Source: Plasmodium brasilianum
Taxonomy: Eukaryota > Apicomplexa > Aconoidasida > Haemosporida > Plasmodiidae
Direction of reading: 5' to 3'
DNA length: 64,000 nt
NCBI RefSeq assembly: GCF_023973825.1
Contig: NC_090126.1
Coordinates: 1,411,001 to 1,475,000, forward strand
Part shown: positions 45,201 through 54,458 of the stretch, in pieces
Layout: the number at the start of each line of letters is the position of its first letter
How positions within the stretch are numbered: the stretch's first letter is position 1
Notes under the pieces: model-generated
What the model saw: the letters and a program-made list of their open reading frames with translations, nothing else
Database searches by the model: none
Told to the model about the DNA's origin: nothing
Made by a program: the position numbers and the translations under genes

Positions 45201-46422
45201 TTTCCATTTTAAAAATTATAAAAATAATATATGCACAACATGTAATGTTAGTAATAAAGAGGATGCAGTAACATACACAGATGAAGTTATTGATATCACT
45301 AGTAAGAAAACAAATTTTCCTTTTGAAGAATCAATTAGAAGTAGTTTTTTCACTAACGACTACATATATGACTTACTTCAAAGCTCCACTAGTAATCTAG
45401 GGACTGATAAAAGTAAATGTTGTGTGTGTGGGGATAACAATGAGCAAGTTACCAGGGAAACCTTAAATGTAATAAGCCCTTACCTGAACAGTGCAGTGCC
45501 TCCGGGGGAAGAGGTGGATGAAATGGAAGATGTGGAAACAAAAGATGAGGAAACAAAAGATGAGGAAGCAAAAGATGAGGAAGCAAAAGATGAGGAAGCA
45601 AAAGATGAGGAAGCAAAAGATGAGGAAGCAAAAGATGAGGAAGCAAAAGATGAGGAAGCAGATTACTTAGCAGTATATAGCACAAAATGCGCGCATACGG
45701 GAGGTAAAGAGTCAAAAAAATCATCAACCAAGTTGATTAATCTAAATAATTTACTAGGTAAGAATACAAATGAGCAAAAATGGGAGCATCAGCAAAAACA
45801 AAATGAAGCAGAGGAGAAAAGAGGACAAAAAAATGAAAGAGTTGAGGACAAGGAAAATATAAAAAAAGATGATAAGGATAAAAATACAAATCGTATGCTT
45901 CTCCTCTTAAATTGTGTGGAGGTGCCACACAGAAGGGACAACATTAACAATGAGAACAGTGGAAACAGTGGAAACAGTGGAAACAGTGGAAACAGTGGAA
46001 ACAGTGAGAACAATGAGAACAGTGGGAACAATGAGAACAGTGAGAATAGTGGGAACAATGAGAACAGTGAGAATAGTGGGAACAATGAGAACAATGAGAA
46101 CGATAACGATGCTCGAGAAAAGGGGAGTTTTAATATGCTAGCTAATAACTCAACAAAACTAATTCAGCTCGAACAGGAAACGGAGGGGACTTATTATGAC
46201 TGTAACAATACCGAGGAGGTAGAGATGGGTGAAGAGGGCAGTAAAGGTAGCACAAGTGGTAGGGGAAGTAGAAATGGTAATACCCGAAACGCTGGTGGCA
46301 TAATGGAGAAAAATAAATTTCAAAAAATGGGCATGTATGAAACACAGAATAACCAAATAATTAATGATAATGATTATAGTAACATGTACATTTCAAGTGC
46401 TAAAAGTAAGATGCCCTTTTGA
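39268..46422 (+). CDS. Large tandem CCCH zinc-finger protein, 2384 aa
   Basis: A single-exon protein with two adjacent CCCH fingers: C314-x7-C322-x4-C327-x3-H331 (CKYWLKGICANIVCNFAH) and C348-x8-C357-x5-C363-x3-H367 (CKHWKRNGVCSSGVHCRHAH), each preceded by KT(S/T)ICK. Tandem CCCH proteins bind AU-rich or other single-stranded RNA and control mRNA stability or translation, or act in RNA processing. The rest is disordered and repeat-laden: GGINEETD (about 55-130), NPSY (about 200-232), GGGSG, EMNEIS, NANA (about 707-757), NTAS/NTHS (about 1035-1130), NNIYNNRY (about 1350-1395), DEEAK (about 2090-2130) and NSGNNENS (about 2230-2275). A cysteine cluster at 1940-1992 and CCVC at 2051-2054 may bind more zinc. 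The start is the first ATG, 21 bases after the previous in-frame stop. No membrane segment. The first finger has x4 spacing where x5 is usual. Confidence 0.88.
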   Translation: MNEEYINAILKFRRSYDEEVVHSNSVKGKDAININIYKNGENNFINVNNKEASEEIDGRINEGTDGGINEETDGGINEETDGGINEETDGGINIGTDGEINIGADGEINVGADGEINIGADGEINIGVDRGINKGDIRKWYIRELTCLEVEKRDATIEINNNGKNYDKYSSSNANANANGNDTNNNENSKNNSSSNTGYNPSYNPSYNPSYNPSYNPSYNPSYNPSYNPSYNPSYNPSYNPDFNTGCRDGRNNELSTCEGQNTKEIDHFLNEGELKNYFFHNSLRKNTKRLDNVNLYSTFCTNRKNELRKTSICKYWLKGICANIVCNFAHGEHELKYTYGVYKTTICKHWKRNGVCSSGVHCRHAHGENELQPKNLPVHLLKKKINLKNKYNMENVFLNYNDVHKVGFDINNLSSDGDGSSLIRGGSGSSLIGGGSGNSLVEDGTRSNLCSIIRHDNPADTNSTCSIENKRVSIPTNKEITKVPLNLSLYKNGEDHTISSNLSKKKIWNSKIFKEKQDDNYQVEHKLSKLFLTNASQNISYIINKIQNIRTTENGNSTNDNSSGNNRNGVIGTLEIGAPPGYGGPMDSTNEISGMNEISEMNEISEMNEISGINKINAMEAKLTKKGFEINKTDFRNSNGNCQVTCTDKFINAERSSSTVDDGSAPDGSGNTIMNSNVNCSAKVLVSVNVNDNVLSSLDASVNTSANAIANANANANANAIANANANAIANANANANANAIVNAIANANANANANASTNASDNSPDGGVLSSRDRHYQNENNYNRHIFNNSINSINIDKSNNISKSSKSSSNIIGIAHNSSFSAVDGKNRGRAIPSASNHNTHYVNYNDDIVYDQNKNLFISTLDNSKDLTKNEIYNKKLYSMYMHTLHKLSENVKYTNNEESFSNMSKNINMNSMNKLKESIINVDNEKNKIMVLSDDHIRLNTHMGIDTTRNNYDISKKYDDNMNTDEYILKQYELEPKQMELKLMLKNMDSMLFSEECNSSEANVCNSNTTEKDFPSNYAARAGDGGASTTNTANIASNTASNTASNTASNTASNTASNTASNTASNTASNTASNTYSNTYYNTHSNTHSNTHSNTYSNTYYNTHSNTHSNTHSNTHSNTHSNIHSNTNSNIAANYTHLNADDAGGTDEQNSGLHSRDNTNDAENKSRTKYLNAFINFNCKSNQCKCESLSNERNITYINKNNSSCSSESNNDNHRDSNNNNMAYETYSNIKNMHMVSTTNNNVGKDYSLDCLRSSIANSYAKNGTHIYRNSLTSQKFKKNTIEEEEEEQEEQEENVVYYDNSGTYSKQGSNLIFGNDGSNNYMNSSDFLRSQSSSPYLRGCNNRHNNIYNNRYHNRYNNRYTNIHNNIYNNIYNNIYNNIYNNRYNNRYNNRYNNVKLMHNLTVNDCIVHPLRVREHVWNGIDGREESNYKNEEGGQEARYKYVGDGNESNCNNIYDADKSSYKNANDADIPEDDKNYFFPNCRKVFKCLHEKDVNYMNNGKETDIINTSKDEHNIPFNEMRLQKDVLKKEDKFYLYKSEENEGNIVPKKGERNNVLYHPSDKGNINKINVRNDSRKILDNYNWVKLAREEELCSSKNCISDDSNKTGMNCFHDGMASYGSYNKHDNCSYSYMLNSITNINSKKKKDNEKENEFPSNIEQSNSLENLLGDKREVINYLNKNYKNFVNIKNKSYELYEQNNLDKEKDLRNYEIGEESKTHFIHNWKHTDKERKEIYNMKRKKENQNEHMVHMQIFPISSFFPVRKGNESLNTGQISNHSTPPTNSSSNGSNNSFSGRFSNDYILNDMRLEGSGGKDKLLSHGHNDVFKMNSQNFIPSLERNKKNNIYDELFIPYEKKVINKLINSAMGRSGDNCTDICHGRMNIAKDANNGSSASIANNGSSASIAYDTSIPSNSIHSSIRLPEHNAVTSNNDNDCTTCYGGCTSCRSDNSCRGNHLSCLNCTCNNDENDIIKYFHFKNYKNNICTTCNVSNKEDAVTYTDEVIDITSKKTNFPFEESIRSSFFTNDYIYDLLQSSTSNLGTDKSKCCVCGDNNEQVTRETLNVISPYLNSAVPPGEEVDEMEDVETKDEETKDEEAKDEEAKDEEAKDEEAKDEEAKDEEAKDEEADYLAVYSTKCAHTGGKESKKSSTKLINLNNLLGKNTNEQKWEHQQKQNEAEEKRGQKNERVEDKENIKKDDKDKNTNRMLLLLNCVEVPHRRDNINNENSGNSGNSGNSGNSGNSENNENSGNNENSENSGNNENSENSGNNENNENDNDAREKGSFNMLANNSTKLIQLEQETEGTYYDCNNTEEVEMGEEGSKGSTSGRGSRNGNTRNAGGIMEKNKFQKMGMYETQNNQIINDNDYSNMYISSAKSKMPF

Positions 46423-46582
46423 ATTGTTCTCTATGTTTTTAACTATTATTATGTAAAACAAAGTTCGGCAGTTATTGAAATATATATGTATTTTAAATTA
46501 TTTACCCACGTGCAGGTTTGCATGGGGGTATATGTGTATGTGTGGGTGTATATATGTGGGCATGCTTATACACATATATATA

Positions 46583-46626
<44 letters not shown>

Positions 46627-47184
46627 GTACAAGAGCCCACCCACGAAAAAAATTCCTATTTGATATAATTAGTGACGACTTATAAATTTTGTGAAATATA
46701 TGATTCCGTAACTACAAGAAATTATGCATACATAATATATTGACTTAAATGTAGTAATAAGAAGGAAAGAAAAAAAAAAAAAAAAAAAAAAAAAAAGCGG
46801 AAGTTTGTATGATGTTTTATCTTGTGACATTCTGCGTGCAGCATTCTACGAGCAAAGTAAAAACTTTTTGTAGCTCAACGCTTTTTCGTTTGATGTTTTA
46901 TATCTTATCGTTTTAAATACCTTTTAAGTGTGTAAATTTTTTTTTTTTTTTTTTTTCTATCATTATTTATTTCATTATTCTTATATTTGCAAGTGTTTAT
47001 TCAAAGAAAATTTTAATTTCTGTATTATGGAAAAACTTAATATAGTATTGATAAATTAAAAAAAAATATAAAGTAAATTGTGCATGTTACATGCTTGATA
47101 CAGAATATATACAAATATTTATGTTCGAAATAAATCTTCAACTTTTTAGCATATAATTTGTATGAATTAACCTCTCCCCCACTT

Positions 47185-47215
<31 letters not shown>

Positions 47216-47446
47216 AAGGACCTGATCAGGCAAGGGAGTAATCAAATGAATACACGTGGAAATGCGCAAAAATTAGTAGTTTAATTTCACTAGGAAAAAG
47301 GGGCACATATTATTACATTCATATATAGGTATATGGATATGCTTATACATATATACGTACGTAAACGAATACATACAATGACGTCCTACGTGCGCACATA
47401 TACATATATACATATATATATATATATCGCGTCGTACGAAAAAAAC
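46423..47446. other. Convergent intergenic spacer
   Basis: No gene seen. A (TA)n stretch at about 46576-46622, a 26-nt A run near 46770-46796, a T run near 46938-46957 and a 27-nt A run near 47190-47217. It holds the 3' ends of the CCCH and RIIa genes. Confidence 0.6.
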
Positions 47447-47914
47447 TTAGGACTTGGTTAACATACTTTTTAATTTCTGCAAAATGCTTTGTTTCAAGTT
47501 AGGCTGCGTAAAATAGTTAGCGGCATATTCATAGACATCGTCTGGTTTCTCTTTCAATATATCACACAAGAAGATATGTATGATGTATTTTAAAACTTTA
47601 TTTTTTTTTAAATACATTTCATTTTGCATTATTTTGCGTATTTTAAAATTTTCTACTTGCACTTTTTGCTCCTCGGACAAATCAAATAAAAAGACTTTTT
47701 TTTTTTCAAATTTATTCTTATCATGTTCTCTCTCAAATATGATATGTTCACCTTTATCTGTAACAGAATTTTTCATTTCCGTTATTATTATTTTCCAAGT
47801 AGATGCATGTTAGATACAAAAATGTTGTAACATGCGCAACGTGAAACAAAAGAATGGGACATGCTTAAGACGTCCGATGGATTTACACATATGCCAATGC
47901 ATATATGTATATAT

Positions 47915-47958
<44 letters not shown>

Positions 47959-48268
47959 CCGTACACACTGATACTGCTACGTTTAACGTGCGTTTTACGA
48001 GCTAAAGCTTAAATTTTTTTTTTATCTTTTTTGTCACTTTCGCACGGTTTACTACTAAAGGAGCGCAATTCTTACCATCAGTTGACGAGTTATTCAGATT
48101 ATTCGTCAAGAAATAGCTAGGTTCAATTTTTTGAAAATCGAGTGAAGAAAATGCTAGATTTCCATTTAAAGAAGTAGGTAAATTAAGAAACTTATCATCC
48201 GTCTCATTTTTTAATTTTTCTTCAAAATATATTATAGAATTATTTTCTGACGTATTAAAATTATTCAT
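47447..48268 (-). CDS. Two-exon protein with RIIa-like dimerization/docking segment
   Basis: Predicted exons (minus strand) are 48268-48076 and 47757-47447, giving 167 residues; donor G|GTAAGA and acceptor GTTACAG|AT are phase matched, and the split codon gives Asp. The C-terminal part, VLKYIIHIFLCDILKEKPDD then VYEYAANYFTQP, follows the RIIa pattern (two amphipathic helices with ...kPeDv.eFaa.YF), as in cAMP-kinase RII subunits, ropporin and radial-spoke proteins RSP7/RSP11. Such domains dimerise and hold amphipathic helices of AKAP-type partners. The N-terminal 110 residues are Asn/Ser/Lys-rich. No cAMP-binding domain is present, so it is not a kinase regulatory subunit. A role in the male-gamete axoneme is possible but not shown. 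The second exon alone would also start at an ATG (47776), but then exon 1 would be unexplained. Chief doubt: the acceptor has a short pyrimidine tract. Confidence 0.68.
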
Positions 48269-49822
48269 TTGAAATAAGTTTTTTTTTTTTTTTTTTTAAA
48301 TATTTTTCTTTTTTTTTAAATATTTTTCTTTTTTATGATATTATAAGGTGAAAATTTTAACATGTACATGTGTTCAGGAAAAAAAAAAAAAAAAAATGGT
48401 AAAAAGCTTGATGATAATATAAATTAAACAAGGACTTTTTATATATATACACATTTTTTTGTGCTTTCTAATTTGTACAGTTATGATGATCATATTTGTA
48501 GTTTTCTAAATGACAATGAAATATGATAAAAATTGGCAGGATCAAAAACACATAACCGTGCTAAAATAACGGCATATAAAAATTCGAGCGTAGATATTCC
48601 TGATTTGCACATTTATTTACCGACATACATACATGCGGTCTTGCATATCCCCCCACACATACATGCACGTCCTCATGAGAATCTATATTGTGAGCACGAC
48701 AGAGATTCGCACTTGTGTGCGGTACAGCCAAATATGCAAAATGGATTAAAAAAAAAAAAAAAAAAAAAATATTATGAACGTTCATAAATAATTATTCGAA
48801 CTTATTCTTGCATGTTCATAAAATTTTAATAAAATTATTCCACCATTGTATGCATCGATTTTATCATATCACTTCTTAATATTTTTACTCAATTGAAAAT
48901 TAAGCTTGTCCACTTAGAAGTTATTCGGTGTTCTTAGGACTATATAAATTGATTTAAATACACATTTCGAAAGCTCTTTTTTCTTATGGTTACAAATGGT
49001 ATAAGGAAATTTTTTAAACATTAATGCCGTTAAATTATTCGAATAAATTAATCTGATAAGTTACTCCCGACAGGTGTAAACTGTTTATTTATGGAATATT
49101 AATAAAAATTTAAAACGGAACAAAAGGGAAAAAGCTATAAGTAATCTGCGCGCACGCATACGAATAAATAAACATGTATATACGTACATACATACACACA
49201 CACATATGTATGTACATGTATATATATAAAAGTATTCATGTTATTAGGAAACGGAAAGGATAAAAAAGGCGCCCATTCCGAGGGACAAGAACAAAAACTT
49301 AAATGGAGATGGCATAATTTAAAATATTTTTAAAACAAACAATCAATGCGGGTAATTCAAAATGTTCCCACAAAAGGGGGAAAAACGGGGAAAGTAGGTG
49401 AGACAAAAAAGATAAGAGACGAGATAAAAGACAAATGACAAAACAAAAAAGGAACAAAGGATAAGAGATAAAAGACAAAAGTGGGAAGTACAGTGTTGCA
49501 CCATAATTAAGGTGCAGTACATCCTTTAACGAATTTAAGAAATATATAACATAATGAATAAATAGCAAAAGAAATAAATTAAGTGTAAATGCAGCCATTC
49601 GTAAATGAGGTCATGCGCGCATGGATATTTTTCAGTAGTGCCGCCTCCGCTATTACAGCCCGACCTGCTCACCCTTTTTCAATAAATAAAAATTGTGCAA
49701 ACTTATGGCTACATTCGTATGTACCTCCTCTGATTGCTCGCTTCAGTGTTCCTGTTCCTCTTCCTCTTCCTCATTTTCATTTTCATTTTCATTTTCATGT
49801 TCATTTGCATGCTCTTTTATTT
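48269..49822. other. Intergenic spacer; may include the true 3' end of the helicase
   Basis: No independent gene supported. It contains T runs (48281-48297), A runs (48381-48396, 48748-48768), (CA/TA) repeats near 49180-49230 and a CATTTT array at 49770-49800. The stretch 49750-49822, read on the minus strand, is an in-frame acidic tail that would extend the helicase if the neighbouring homopolymer were one base different (see findings). Confidence 0.5.
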
Positions 49823-52588
49823 TTATTTTATTTTTTTTTTTTTTCGTTGATTTTTCCCCAAATGATGATCGTAATTTAAATTGCTGCCTTGGAAAGAAAG
49901 ACGATGTCTATTTGTTAAGGGCATTTCACCAGTTTTAAAATAGCAAATAAATTTTTTTAATAAACTTGCCAATATCCACTGATCGAGCTGATCAAAGAAA
50001 GAAATCAAAATGTGGATATAAATATAGGTATGGTGTAAAATAGTCTGTAATACTTCTTCAGTTATTTTAAATGTTGAACATATTAAGGATATATTGTTTC
50101 CTTTCAAATACAGAAATAACAATATAGACAAATATAATTTATTGTATTTTTTCTGAACAAGGTCATCAGTGAAAAATATATTTTTTTTTCTGTTAAAGGA
50201 CATATTTTGATTTTTTAAATTTAACATATTTATTATATCGCTATCAAATTTTAAAATTTGAAAAATGATATGTTTGGTATAATTATCTACAAATATTATG
50301 GAAAGCAAATTTTTTAAAAATGGTAAATAATAAGTAAATGATGCAATATTCAAATTGTAAGATGAACAAATATAACATAAATGAAAACTATTATTATAAA
50401 GATAAATTTTGTCATAATATTTTATTTCATTTAATAATTCTACTCCAAAAGATATTGTGAAATTACTTATACATAAAGACTTACAAAAATTCGTAACTCG
50501 AATTTTCTTATTTTCTATTTCTATACACTTATATTTTATTAACTTGTTAACCACATAATGAATATCTTTTTTCTTTCGCTCATAAAATATTAATTCATTT
50601 TCTGTGAATTGTTCTAAATTGATATCCCCAAATTCGTCATTAAAAGTTCTTTCATCTTTCTCCTCTTTGAGTTGAACAGACGAACGAATACTACCCTTCG
50701 ATGCACTCTTTTTATCCACCCCTACATAATTAGAGCAATTAGCTGCACTGTTAGCGGCACTAGTAATGGCAACATTGATCACTCCGTTTCTACCCGTGAT
50801 ACCCCCCTCTCCTTGTTCTGGCTCCCCACTTTTGACTATCTCGATAAAATATAAAGAAAACGAAAACACAGATACAATATCATGAAAAGACATTGGATCA
50901 TTCAACAAGCAGATAAACTCAATTATGTACTTTTCCAACTGATCGAATGAACTACTACCATTCATGGTGCTTTTTATATGAATAAAATTTTTTTTAAACA
51001 TATCTAATATATTTTTCTCTTGCTTCTTTTCAACAAAAAGAAAAGAATCTCCCTTATTTAATCTGGCTGCTCGACCTATCATTTGTTTATACTGAGTGAC
51101 TGTTAAAAAGTTATCAGCAATAAAAGGAGAAGAAATTAAAACTCTGTCTACTCGTAAATTTAGTCCAACAGATAAAGTAGATGTACATGTTAATAAAAAC
51201 AATGTTTTTTCTTTATATGCTAATTCGAGTAGCTTTTTTATAGAATTACTAATATCGCTATAGTAATAACATATACCATTATGTATATAATAGTTCATTT
51301 TATCATATGTGTACTTATCAATGTGATATATCTTATCGTTTAGTTCTCTTCTTTTTATTTTAATCTCTTCTGGGATATTAATGTCATGGTAGGGAAAGCA
51401 GCTTAAAAAAAAATTATTTATGATATTAATGTAATACTCGCAATTTTTTTTAGTTGAACAGAATATTAATGTGTTTAGCTTATCTATGCGGCTGTATAGG
51501 GCAAAGCAAAGCAGGGAACGAACCAAGTTGTTGTTTGTGGACAGACTTCTTCCTTTCAAAAAATTCGAAATGCTATTTTGTATGTTCGTACTACGTTCAC
51601 AGCTGCTACCACTTCCAGAGATATCCCCATTCCTTCTGTTACCACCATCCTCGTCGTCTACTTTCCCAAAATCGTATACACTGCACGAGTAGGAAAAGGA
51701 ACCAACCTCTTTTTCCTTTTTGTAAACATCCCCATTGCATATGTAATGCTCCTTTATTTCTTGTGGTCGATAAGACGAAACGTATATTCTGGCGTTCATC
51801 CATTCCCTTAATTTGGACAAATTATCTAATGTACCACTCATAGAAATAATTTTTATTGTGGGTCTTTTTTTATTTAAGTATAAAATTTTAGAAATAATGT
51901 TCTCTATATATATACCTCTCCCTCTTTCACTTATAAGATGAAATTCGTCAATTATTACAATGAAACTATGACAACAGTTCTTATCTTTGTGCACGTTTTT
52001 ATTCATTGTACTAGAGTATTCTTCCCTTATGTTGTCATTACACCTTGTACATACTAATTTTTTCTTATTTAAATAACTATTTAATTTCTCATATGTACAT
52101 AAAATTATATCTGTATTAGTGAATTCGGTACCTATCTTAATATCTGTACCAATACATATTTTTTTAAAATATGCTATTTTTTCATTTATTAAAGAATTTA
52201 AAGGAAACAAAAAAAAAATTTTTTCCGTTTTTTCAATTTGTTCAAAAGCGAAAATTTCTGCTACTAAAGTTTTTCCACCTGAGGTCGGCGCGACGAATAG
52301 AAAGTTTTCCCCTTTTTCCCATTGTACTTCTTTTAACTTAATTAAGCATTCATGCTGCCAGGGGTAGAGCTCATTTATGTTTTCCTTTTTGTAGTTGTCC
52401 AAAATTTGTTTTTTTAAATAATATTTGTTTAAACTGTAGTCTGCTGTGGGGTTTGTGTAATTTATGGGAGTATTAGCATGCCTTATGGGAGTGTTCGCTG
52501 CACTTGTTGGCGGCTTCAAGTCATCTTTTGAAGAATTTCTTTTTGGGTCCAATAAATGCTCAAGTTGTGTTATCCAGTTTACGTTCAT
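49823..52588 (-). CDS. HELQ/POLQ-helicase-like superfamily 2 (Ski2-type) helicase
   Basis: A 921-residue frame with a complete SF2 helicase core. Motifs in order: Q-like LYPWQHECL (74-82), motif I APTSGGKT (100-107), motif II DEFH (214-217), motif III SGT (251-253), motif IV LIFCSTKKNCEYY (from 374), motif V TSTLSVGLNLRVDRVLISSP (469-488) and motif VI QMIGRAARL (502-510). Motif V and VI wording is close to archaeal Hel308, HELQ and the helicase half of POLQ, which unwind forked or D-loop DNA during replication-fork repair. The region after the core (about 520-890) would be the winged-helix and ratchet domains; a Gly/Ser/Ala-rich insertion sits near 595-635. No polymerase domain follows. Motif VI has Ala where the family nearly always has Gly (GRAGR). 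The frame ends right after a 14-base A run (minus strand), and the real C-terminus may be longer. Confidence 0.85.
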   Translation of the reverse strand: MNVNWITQLEHLLDPKRNSSKDDLKPPTSAANTPIRHANTPINYTNPTADYSLNKYYLKKQILDNYKKENINELYPWQHECLIKLKEVQWEKGENFLFVAPTSGGKTLVAEIFAFEQIEKTEKIFFLFPLNSLINEKIAYFKKICIGTDIKIGTEFTNTDIILCTYEKLNSYLNKKKLVCTRCNDNIREEYSSTMNKNVHKDKNCCHSFIVIIDEFHLISERGRGIYIENIISKILYLNKKRPTIKIISMSGTLDNLSKLREWMNARIYVSSYRPQEIKEHYICNGDVYKKEKEVGSFSYSCSVYDFGKVDDEDGGNRRNGDISGSGSSCERSTNIQNSISNFLKGRSLSTNNNLVRSLLCFALYSRIDKLNTLIFCSTKKNCEYYINIINNFFLSCFPYHDINIPEEIKIKRRELNDKIYHIDKYTYDKMNYYIHNGICYYYSDISNSIKKLLELAYKEKTLFLLTCTSTLSVGLNLRVDRVLISSPFIADNFLTVTQYKQMIGRAARLNKGDSFLFVEKKQEKNILDMFKKNFIHIKSTMNGSSSFDQLEKYIIEFICLLNDPMSFHDIVSVFSFSLYFIEIVKSGEPEQGEGGITGRNGVINVAITSAANSAANCSNYVGVDKKSASKGSIRSSVQLKEEKDERTFNDEFGDINLEQFTENELIFYERKKKDIHYVVNKLIKYKCIEIENKKIRVTNFCKSLCISNFTISFGVELLNEIKYYDKIYLYNNSFHLCYICSSYNLNIASFTYYLPFLKNLLSIIFVDNYTKHIIFQILKFDSDIINMLNLKNQNMSFNRKKNIFFTDDLVQKKYNKLYLSILLFLYLKGNNISLICSTFKITEEVLQTILHHTYIYIHILISFFDQLDQWILASLLKKFICYFKTGEMPLTNRHRLSFQGSNLNYDHHLGKNQRKKKKIK

Positions 52589-54458
52589 TTAGGGTATCCC
52601 TGTAAATACGTTTATACCCCTACACACACGTGCTTACACTTGTGCCCATGCGCTCGTACATGTACTTGTACGCACGCGTGTAGCATACGTACGAATATAG
52701 CATACGTACGAATATATGCACACATACACATATACGCATAAATGATCGTGTACATATGGGCACATACTAGCTCTTTTTCTTATGCGCATGTGCATACTGC
52801 GATATATCCTTCCGCTCAATGCGTGTGTGACAAAACTCGGTTTAAGTTACACTGACAATGCAAAAACTCACATGAGGATAAAAAAGGAGTTCGTTTATGC
52901 ACAATGGATGTGTATAATATTAATTAGCTGCTCGTAAAAGATTTTTCATTCTTCTATTTTTTTTTCATTAAAGTTATTTTTAAGTTCTCGAGGCGCGGAC
53001 GAGAAGGGTCAATATATATATTTTTTTTATTACCTTATTACGTTATTGCATTATTGCATTATTCATTATTACAGTTTTGCATATTCATTATTACAGTTTT
53101 GCATATTCATTATTACAGTTTTGCATATTCATTATTACATTTTTGCATATTCATTATTACAGTTTTGCATATTCATTATTACATTTTTGCATATTCATTA
53201 TTACAGTTTTGCATATTCATTATTACAGTTTTGCATATTCATTATTACAGTTTTGCATATTCATTATTACAGTTTTCATTATTTTATTATTTCATCCCTT
53301 TTTTACTCTTTTTTATTGCTTTGTTATTTTATTTTTTTTTTTTTTGGTTTTTCCTTTTTCGGGTGTACTTCGTTATTGCTCCTTTTCCACTTCACATCAG
53401 TTGAATACTGCAAAAATATTGCAGGTATGTATGTGTGCATTTTATGCTTCGACAAATTAGAAACGGTAAGTACCAAGATGCAAACAAGAAGGAGCAAATC
53501 AATAAGTTTAAGTGCAAAACAAAAAAAAAAAAAAAAAAAAAATTTCACAACTTTCAAAATCAGTCATAATGTTCCTGAACAAGACATAATTTTTTTTCTT
53601 TTTTTGCCTGACAAGTAATAATTTTTTTTTTAGCTAACCATTTTATTATTATTTTTTTTAAATAGAAAAAAATAAAATGAAGTGTCATTATGTAACCATG
53701 GAAGGAGAACAAAACGAAAATGCGAGCGACAAAGGTTATACTTGAAAGAAAAAGAAAGAAAAAAAGAAATACACATCTTAAGTACTAATTGCAGTTTTTC
53801 TTCTTATTCGCCGCTATACACGTACATAAATGTATATAAATGTATACAAATGTACATAAAGATACATATATATACATATATATATACCCATATGTATATA
53901 TGTGTATTTGGGTACGTTTTCTTCCGTTTTCTTTCCTTTTCCTCCGCATGTTGCTTCATCCGCTCTGTTTCTTATTAACGAAGCTTACCAGAGCTTGACC
54001 TAATAGTGGGAGCCTTCCTTTTGTTAAAAGCACCCCTTGCCGTTCAAAATGCAAAGCATAAGTTTTGAATTACAAAGGGGAGGGAGAAAGAATTAAGAAA
54101 ATACCACGAAATAGTTATGAAAGTAGAACATAAAAAGGACGAAAAAACTACATAAAAATTATGAAAAAATTACTAAAAAAGAGCAAAGAACAGGAAATTA
54201 AAAAAAAATAATAATAAGCCTGGATGTGCACAGTACTACTGTGTTATATGTCAGGGTGCGGGCAGCATATGTACGTGTGTATCTGCATTTGCTTATGCAC
54301 CTCCCTCTGCTCCCTGTATCCCCTACACCACTTAAACAGCATATATATATATATATATATATTTATATTAACAAATGCATGTTCGACAAGTAGTTATAAA
54401 CAGTTTTCTTTTCCTTTTCATCCCCTGCGGCTTGTACAAACAAACATTTGTTACAGAA
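52589..54458. other. Divergent spacer with 22-bp minisatellite and possible leader exons
   Basis: No CDS I can support. A 22-bp array lies at 53070-53280. Splice-like signals on the plus strand (CACATCAG at 53393-53400, GCAG|GTATGT at 53431-53440, ACG|GTAAGT at about 53465-53471, and TTGTTACAG at 54448-54456 just before the next start codon) suggest leader introns of the downstream six-exon gene. A (TA)n run is at about 54339-54362. Confidence 0.5.
53070..53280. repeat. 22-bp minisatellite (ATTACAGTTTTGCATATTCATT)
   Basis: About ten copies, a few with ATTACATTTTTGC. Since 22 is not a multiple of three, all three plus frames show the same Phe/Ile/His/Ser/Tyr pattern; these ORFs are artefacts. 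Confidence 0.9.

Noticed and set aside
49299..49598. 99-residue hydrophobic minus-strand ORF
   Set aside because: Composition is explained by A/G-rich sequence on the plus strand (AAAGACAAA/GATAAGAGA), with no splice context; it lies in the probable 3' flank of the helicase.
53046..53618. 190-residue plus-strand ORF and two overlapping companions
   Set aside because: All three frames repeat the same pattern from the 22-bp minisatellite; only the possible leader exons near 53400-53470 are worth noting.
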